NCBI GenBank assembly: GCA_945788675.1
Contig: CALZMY010000304.1
Coordinates: 1-26,280, forward strand
Direction of reading: 5' to 3'
Origin: an uncultured Gammaproteobacteria bacterium
GTDB taxonomy: Bacteria > Pseudomonadota > Gammaproteobacteria > SZUA-140
Length of the DNA: 26,280 nucleotides
Shown here: piece after piece, positions 23,692-26,280 of the stretch
Layout: every line of letters begins with the position of its first letter
How positions within the stretch are numbered: the first letter of the stretch is position 1
Notes under the pieces: model-generated
What the model was told of the DNA's origin: nothing
Database searches by the model: none
Seen by the model: only the letters and a program-made list of their open reading frames with translations
Position numbers and translations under genes: made by a program

Positions 23692-25344
23692 ATGGACCCG
23701 CTGTTGCGCCCAGATGATATCGCGATTGGTCAATTGCGGATTCGCGGGCCAGCGGTGCAGCAACAGCGACTACAACAGGAATTAACGCTGAACAGCTGGC
23801 CTCGTGCCGCTGGCGAAAGCTGGGTGTTTATTCGACAGTTAAGTGTCAAAGCACCCGCGCAACGCCTGTCGCGCGAATTAATCCAGCTCACACGGCAGAA
23901 GCTGGATAAAGCAAAAGCGCCTGGTGCGCAGAGTGATGCCGTTCGATTTAACAATCTTGCTGAATTGCTGGCGTATCTGTTATCGGACCTTGCTCATGGG
24001 CGTGCTGCACATTGCTGGTACTGGCAACGCTGGTCTAATCTGTTCTCACTCACGCCCTCCAGGGCGTTGCATCACCTGCTGTCAGCACACCTCACTGACC
24101 TGGCCGTTATCAGCAGTCAACTTCAAAAGCTAAAGATGCTGGACGATGTGTGGCTACGACTGAATGATGCAGATGCAGAACAATTATTAACCGAATTCAG
24201 CTGGAAGCTGGGCATTCGCCTGACTAATTTGAGCGATGAAATTCCGCCGCACGAAATAACCACTATTCCGGAAATTTCGATTAGCCTGTTACAACCATTG
24301 TTTGTCCGTTGGCAATCACTGTTTAAACAGATTGAGCATGAAAGCCCTCACTATTTACTGGCGCTGCTGATTATCGCCCTTGAAGCGGCACCACTGGTTT
24401 TACACCACGCACCCTCAGCATTGATGCGTTACCTGCAGCAGCGTCAACGCCAGTTTTCGATGTCAGCTACGCAGGATGATACTCAACAATTAATCGATCC
24501 AGCACGGATCAACAGCGATGCGGAAAAAAGTGCGGATGCCGCACCGTTAAGCGCTAAAAAAACAGCACTCATAGATAGTGACAGCTATTCAGTGTACTCA
24601 ATGCCTGAACTGAATAAACTCACGCAGGACAATCAGAGTGTCCCGTCAACACCAGCGTCATTAGAACAACAAAGTTCAGAGGAACGAGCGCAGAAAAAAA
24701 CAGAAGCACAACGACTGGTGCCAACTCCAACCGCAATACCACATGGGGTTGCAAGCAATGAGCACGATATCGTAAATAAAGAAAGCGATGTAAAACTAAC
24801 GTTGAATAATGATGTTCATGAAAGCGTCACCGTCGATGATCACGCGGCTCAAATTACATCATCGTTATCCGAAACAGAACAGACCGTTATCCATACTCGG
24901 CAAGGTGGACTGTTTTATTGCTTAAACTTTCTTAACCGGACTGAATGCCAGACGATTCTGGCTGAACACTGGAGAGAACTGCCTGATGGCTGGGGCTGGT
25001 TATACCGGCTCGGCCAGACATTACAACTTGACCAGGATGACCCCGTGGTCGATTTTCTTTGCCTGCAACTCGGATTAGATACTCGACAGGAGCTTGAACA
25101 GCTCGCGGAACTGCCTGCCGCAGCGGAGCTAAATGAGTTAGCCCGGCGCTGGTACGCAAAAGCTGAGGTGTGGAACAGTGAACTCCTGCGCCTGGATGCC
25201 ACCATCGAGTTTAGCCCCAGCCACGTTGACATTCGCACGACGATCAATAATGTTCAACTGCCTGTGCGTCTTGCCGGTCTGGATATTAATCCCGGCTGGT
25301 TACCGTGGTTAGGTAAAGTTGTTAGCTTTCATTATGACATTTGA
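23692..25344 (+). CDS. Unrecognised eCIS protein, two domains joined by a polar linker (550 aa)
   Basis: A 550-residue protein starting six bases after the preceding stop. Residues 1-~262 form a folded-looking domain (start RPDDIAIGQLRIRGPAVQQQ; later WYWQRWSNLFSLTPSRALHH). Residues ~265-400 are a Ser/Asp/Glu/Gln/Lys-rich, low-hydrophobicity linker and look disordered; the DNA there is also more A-rich. The C-terminal domain (~404-550) begins GGLFYCLNFLNR and ends LAGLDINPGWLPWLGKVVSFHYDI (527-550, split here only for description), with ELPDGWGWLYRLGQTLQL and DDPVVDFLCLQLGL between. The Trp/Gly-rich end looks like a strongly conserved interaction surface. It lies immediately before the ATPase gene, so it may be an assembly partner. 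Function unknown. Confidence 0.65.
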   Translation: MDPLLRPDDIAIGQLRIRGPAVQQQRLQQELTLNSWPRAAGESWVFIRQLSVKAPAQRLSRELIQLTRQKLDKAKAPGAQSDAVRFNNLAELLAYLLSDLAHGRAAHCWYWQRWSNLFSLTPSRALHHLLSAHLTDLAVISSQLQKLKMLDDVWLRLNDADAEQLLTEFSWKLGIRLTNLSDEIPPHEITTIPEISISLLQPLFVRWQSLFKQIEHESPHYLLALLIIALEAAPLVLHHAPSALMRYLQQRQRQFSMSATQDDTQQLIDPARINSDAEKSADAAPLSAKKTALIDSDSYSVYSMPELNKLTQDNQSVPSTPASLEQQSSEERAQKKTEAQRLVPTPTAIPHGVASNEHDIVNKESDVKLTLNNDVHESVTVDDHAAQITSSLSETEQTVIHTRQGGLFYCLNFLNRTECQTILAEHWRELPDGWGWLYRLGQTLQLDQDDPVVDFLCLQLGLDTRQELEQLAELPAAAELNELARRWYAKAEVWNSELLRLDATIEFSPSHVDIRTTINNVQLPVRLAGLDINPGWLPWLGKVVSFHYDI

Positions 25345-25352
25345 GGTTTTTA

Positions 25353-26280
25353 ATGCGCCACGCAAAACTCAGGCCCACCCATCCCCCCACCTTTCGCTGG
25401 CAATCTGCCGCCGCACTGCTACGTCTTGGTCTACATCACTTCTGGCTGCAGGCGCTGCCATCTGATAGCAGCCTGCCGGGCTTGTTGCTGGAAGAGGCGC
25501 GGACGTTACTTGGCAACGAATCAGCGGCTGACTGGAAGTCGTTGCATCGACAGGTACGTCGGCAATGGCCCCCGCAACAGGGTACGTTGGCGCGCTTAAT
25601 TAATGACTATGACCTCAGTCTGGCAGAGACGTTTTTGTTAACGTTGCTGGGTGAAGTCGAGCGCAGTCACCTAATCAGTCTGGTGGTGCGTGAGCTGCAG
25701 GCGCCGTCGACACAAGCGCGACCAAGCGTTCATCTGTGCACCGCGCTGATGGATGCACTGTTTGCTGATGACGACATCACTACATTCAACGTGGCTGACT
25801 CGGCACTGGTGCAAGCGAATATTATTCATATCGATGGCGATGGACCACAGCCTTTACGCCGTTTGTCGCTGCCGGCTGAGTTTTGGTCAGTGTTACTGGA
25901 ACAGGCACCCGTATGGCCGCAGTGCAGCCTGATTCCTGCCGGCAATCCACAGCTGCTACCAGTAACAGTCCGTGAGCAGTTGCCAGCGATGGCGGACTTA
26001 CTTGTGGCAGGCAACGCTCACAGCCTTATTCTTCGCGGCCAGCCCAATAGTGGTCGGCAGCTGCTGGCATGTGAGCTCGCCCAGCAACTGGGTTACCGCG
26101 CCCTGTCTGTGCCGATCGATGTATGGAAAAACAGCCCCGGATTTGCTCAGGCTTGTCGCTATGCCGGTTGGCTGCCAGTGTTACAGCCTAAGCTCGGCCC
26201 TGGTGAAATCTGGCGGCCCGAAGCGTTACTGGGAAAAGTACCGGTACTGATTTTACTGGGGACAGACGGCGCGGTAGAAA
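25353..26280 (+). CDS. AAA-family ATPase, Pvc15/Afp15-like, N-terminal part (cut by window edge)
   Basis: ATG at 25353, eight bases after the previous stop, with a GAGG ribosome-binding site at 25343-25346; the frame is open to the window end (309 codons seen). Residues ~1-190 are helical (ETFLLTLLGEVERSH at ~92-106), as in the N-terminal part of eCIS ATPases. Residues ~224-245 (LILRGQPNSGRQLLACELAQ) sit where the Walker A loop of an AAA domain is expected, but the usual GKT/S is SGRQ. The expected Walker B strand (VPVLILLGTDG, near the end) lacks the DE pair. A degenerate first AAA domain followed by a canonical second one is the likely arrangement; the second is outside the window. In Afp, Afp15 is needed for assembly. 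Confidence 0.75.
   Translation, partial: MRHAKLRPTHPPTFRWQSAAALLRLGLHHFWLQALPSDSSLPGLLLEEARTLLGNESAADWKSLHRQVRRQWPPQQGTLARLINDYDLSLAETFLLTLLGEVERSHLISLVVRELQAPSTQARPSVHLCTALMDALFADDDITTFNVADSALVQANIIHIDGDGPQPLRRLSLPAEFWSVLLEQAPVWPQCSLIPAGNPQLLPVTVREQLPAMADLLVAGNAHSLILRGQPNSGRQLLACELAQQLGYRALSVPIDVWKNSPGFAQACRYAGWLPVLQPKLGPGEIWRPEALLGKVPVLILLGTDGAVE

Noticed and set aside
1583..26280. Prophage, R-type tailocin or type VI secretion system
   Set aside because: No capsid, terminase, integrase or lysis genes, and no TssB/TssC pair, ClpV or membrane-complex genes. The DUF4255 cap, Afp7-like protein and Pvc15-like ATPase point to eCIS.

Overview
The window is almost entirely one long plus-strand gene cluster (1583 to beyond 26280) encoding an extracellular contractile injection system (eCIS), a phage-tail-like particle of the Afp/PVC kind. 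The recognisable parts are a Pvc16-type cap protein, a large contractile sheath, a second divergent sheath-like protein, two tube (gp19/Hcp-like) proteins, an Afp7-like CIS-tube protein with a LysM-like motif, a 55-residue DUF5908-type protein, a gpD-like hub, a gpV-like spike with OB fold, gp25, baseplate J, an Afp12-like tail protein and the N-terminal part of a Pvc15-type AAA ATPase. No capsid, terminase, lysis, integrase or type VI membrane-complex genes are present, so this is neither a prophage nor a T6SS. Codon use, intermediate GC and the gene families suggest a free-living gammaproteobacterium. That is inference; nothing in the window fixes the genus.

Layout: 1-351 is the 3' end of a SAM-dependent methyltransferase gene on the plus strand. 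433-837 is a convergent minus-strand gene for a small secreted protein. 838-1582 is an AT-rich intergenic region that should hold the cluster promoter and contains a palindrome and three spaced short repeats. 1583-2946 holds the cap gene and a beta-sandwich protein. 2947-3105 is a 159-bp MITE-like element inserted directly after that gene's stop codon. 3132-7798 is sheath, tube, sheath-like, tube. 7810-10842 is the inner tube/hub/spike group. 10852-12522 is an unrecognised protein with a hydrophobic C-terminal segment. 12526-17509 is the baseplate wedge group. 17525-23685 holds three consecutive genes whose products share a similar N-terminal module. 23692-25344 is an unrecognised two-domain protein with a long polar linker. 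From 25353 the AAA ATPase runs off the right edge.

The genes are tightly packed (overlaps of 4 and 8 nt, gaps mostly 3-34 nt), which fits one transcription unit with translational coupling. Tube and sheath would polymerise on a baseplate of gp25, J and the Afp12-like protein around the gpD/gpV hub, the cap would end the tube, and the ATPase would assist assembly or loading. No tape-measure protein and no recognisable toxin are visible; they may lie beyond the right edge. The least explained parts are the 556-aa hydrophobic-tailed protein, the three-gene family at 17525-23685, the Ser/Ala/Gly-rich tail on the Afp7-like protein, and the 550-aa protein before the ATPase.
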